A stretch of DNA of 5,965 nt from assembly GCA_947168785.1 (NCBI GenBank), contig CAMVNL010000165.1, positions 1 to 5,965 on the forward strand. The letters run 5' to 3'. Both the position numbers and the translations under genes were made by a program. Under the pieces are notes generated by a model. The model was not told the origin of the DNA and made no database searches. It saw nothing but the letters and a program-made list of their open reading frames with translations. The stretch is from an uncultured Clostridia bacterium (GTDB taxonomy: Bacteria; Bacillota; Clostridia; Oscillospirales; Acutalibacteraceae). Of this stretch, positions 5,033 through 5,965 are shown piece by piece (the stretch's first letter is position 1; every line of letters starts with the position of its first letter).

Positions 5033-5074
5033 AAACGCAGGGACCGGACCTGACGGTCCGCCCTGCGTTTTTTT
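5033..5074 (+). terminator. intrinsic terminator of the AKR/DUF362 operon
   Basis: A long GC-rich hairpin: AAACGCAGGG then GGACC (5033-5050), a TGAC loop (5051-5054), and GGTCCG then CCCTGCGTTT (5055-5070), with a small bulge on the left arm. A seven-T run at 5068-5074 follows. It lies about 70 bp after the DUF362 stop. On the other strand the stem is followed only by TTTGAAAC, so it may also partly end transcription of the convergent lysR gene. Confidence 0.9.
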
Positions 5075-5094
5075 GATGCGGCTCTTGTTTTTTA

Positions 5095-5965
5095 TCATGC
5101 CTCCTGACGGAAGCTGCCCCTGATTTGCTTCAGGAACCGCTCGGCGATGGGAGTGAAGGTCTGGTATTTGTTCCAGATCAGGAACAGTTTCGTTTCCAGC
5201 GTCGGCGACAGGGGACGGAACGCAAGACCGCTCCCCGGCGAGGTATCCACCAGACCCGCGAATGTCAACTGATACCCCAGTCCTTCCCGCACGAAGACGG
5301 AGGCGTTATAGGCCAGCCGGAAGGTGCCCTCCAGAAGCAGACCGTTCCGCTTTTCACCGCACCACCGGCCGATATCGTTCTTCCAGCCCTGTTCCGAGGT
5401 GAACAGCGGCAAGCCTTTCAGATCGTCCGCCGTGACGGTCTTCTTTTTTGCCAACGGCGCGTCCGCGGGCGTCACCACACCCCAGACGTCCGGTTCCGGG
5501 AAGGGCAGGTAGTCATACTTCCGCGCGTCCGGCGTGTCGCAGAGCACGGCAAAATCCAGCAGCCCCTTGTCCAGCTTTTCCGTGACCTGTTCCGTATCGC
5601 CGCTGGTGATGTGATAGCGCAGGCCGGGGCAGGTCTCTTTCAGCGCCAGGATCTCCCTGGCAAGGTAGCGGATCTGATAGGATTCCCCCAGGCCGAGGTA
5701 CAGCTCGCCGCCGGTCACGTCGTCCAGCGACAGAAATTCCTGTTCGATCTTGTCCGCCATGGTGACAAGGTCCTCCGCCCGGTCTCGCAGCAGAACGCCC
5801 TCCTGCGTCAGGGAGATGGAAAAGCTGTGGCGCTCAAACAGCTTTTTGCCCAGCTCCTCCTCCAGCGCTTTCAAGGTTTTGGAAAGCGTCGGCTGGGTCA
5901 CGTGCAACAGCTCGGCGGCCCTCGTCATATTCTCTTCCCTCGCCACGGCAAGGAAATAGCGCAGC
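5095..5965 (-). CDS. LysR-family transcriptional regulator, partial at its 5' end
   Basis: A LysR-type regulator that runs off the right edge. In frame, the sequence begins LRYFLAVAREENMTRAAELLHVTQPTLSK, the classic LysR N-terminus, so only about the first five codons are missing. The GTG at 5946 falls inside the conserved first helix and is not the start. The HTH covers roughly MTRAAELLHVTQPTLSKTLKALE, followed by the linker helix (ELGKKLFERHSFSISLTQEG). From about residue 95 (GELYLGLGES) a periplasmic-binding-protein-like effector domain runs to the C-terminus at 5095, with SEQGWKNDI and VREGLGYQLT as the usual cleft regions. The effector is unknown. The gene converges on the DUF362 operon. 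Since LysR regulators usually control a divergent neighbour, its targets probably lie beyond the window. Confidence 0.9.
   Translation of the reverse strand, partial: LRYFLAVAREENMTRAAELLHVTQPTLSKTLKALEEELGKKLFERHSFSISLTQEGVLLRDRAEDLVTMADKIEQEFLSLDDVTGGELYLGLGESYQIRYLAREILALKETCPGLRYHITSGDTEQVTEKLDKGLLDFAVLCDTPDARKYDYLPFPEPDVWGVVTPADAPLAKKKTVTADDLKGLPLFTSEQGWKNDIGRWCGEKRNGLLLEGTFRLAYNASVFVREGLGYQLTFAGLVDTSPGSGLAFRPLSPTLETKLFLIWNKYQTFTPIAERFLKQIRGSFRQEA

Noticed and set aside
3734..5098. 454-codon open frame antisense to the DUF362 gene
   Set aside because: It runs through the terminator and opposite a well-recognised DUF362 protein with an RBS. Its sequence has the Val/Ala/Arg/His bias of an antisense shadow.
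5944..5946. GTG as the start of the LysR gene
   Set aside because: The frame stays open to the edge and encodes LRYFLA ahead of it, the conserved LysR N-terminus, so the real start lies outside the window.

Overview
The window looks like chromosomal DNA of a GC-rich anaerobic member of the Bacillota, most likely a gut Clostridia lineage (Oscillospiraceae or a relative). The grounds are strong AGGAGG-type ribosome binding sites, near-consensus TTGACA/TATAAT promoters, an AKR-ferredoxin fusion and a DUF362 protein of clostridial type, and an OhrR that aligns closely with the Bacillus subtilis protein. The genus cannot be fixed from the sequence alone. No tRNA, rRNA, IS element or CRISPR array is visible, and no gene-free stretch exceeds 300 bases.

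Left part (1-1900, all minus strand). A probable redox/iron-stress operon reads right to left: a bacterioferritin-like protein (1800-1351), a flavoprotein of the NADPH-dependent FMN reductase / iron-sulfur flavoprotein type with a CX2CX2CX7C motif (1327-815), a 60-residue winged-helix protein (796-614), and an OhrR-type MarR repressor (542-84). A TTGAAA-16-TATAAT promoter lies ahead of the ferritin-like gene. Symmetric ATTG/CAAT sequence sits directly over its expected transcription start. A hairpin with an alternative pairing lies between the winged-helix gene and ohrR.

Middle part (1934-5074). A TetR-family regulator (minus) is divergent from a two-gene plus-strand operon. Both directions have well-formed promoters inside a 214-bp spacer that also carries short inverted repeats. 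The operon encodes an aldo/keto-reductase fold fused to a C-terminal two-[4Fe-4S] ferredoxin domain, then a DUF362 protein, and ends in a strong intrinsic terminator. The AKR lacks the usual Tyr and Lys of the catalytic tetrad, so it is probably not an ordinary carbonyl reductase. The TetR protein is the natural candidate for controlling this operon.

Right part (5095-5965). A convergent LysR-type regulator runs off the right edge. It lacks only its first few codons, and its targets are presumably outside the window.

The least explained material is the tetrad-deficient AKR-ferredoxin/DUF362 pair and the ferritin/flavoprotein/mini-winged-helix/OhrR operon. Both look like redox modules built from known families but without an assigned pathway.
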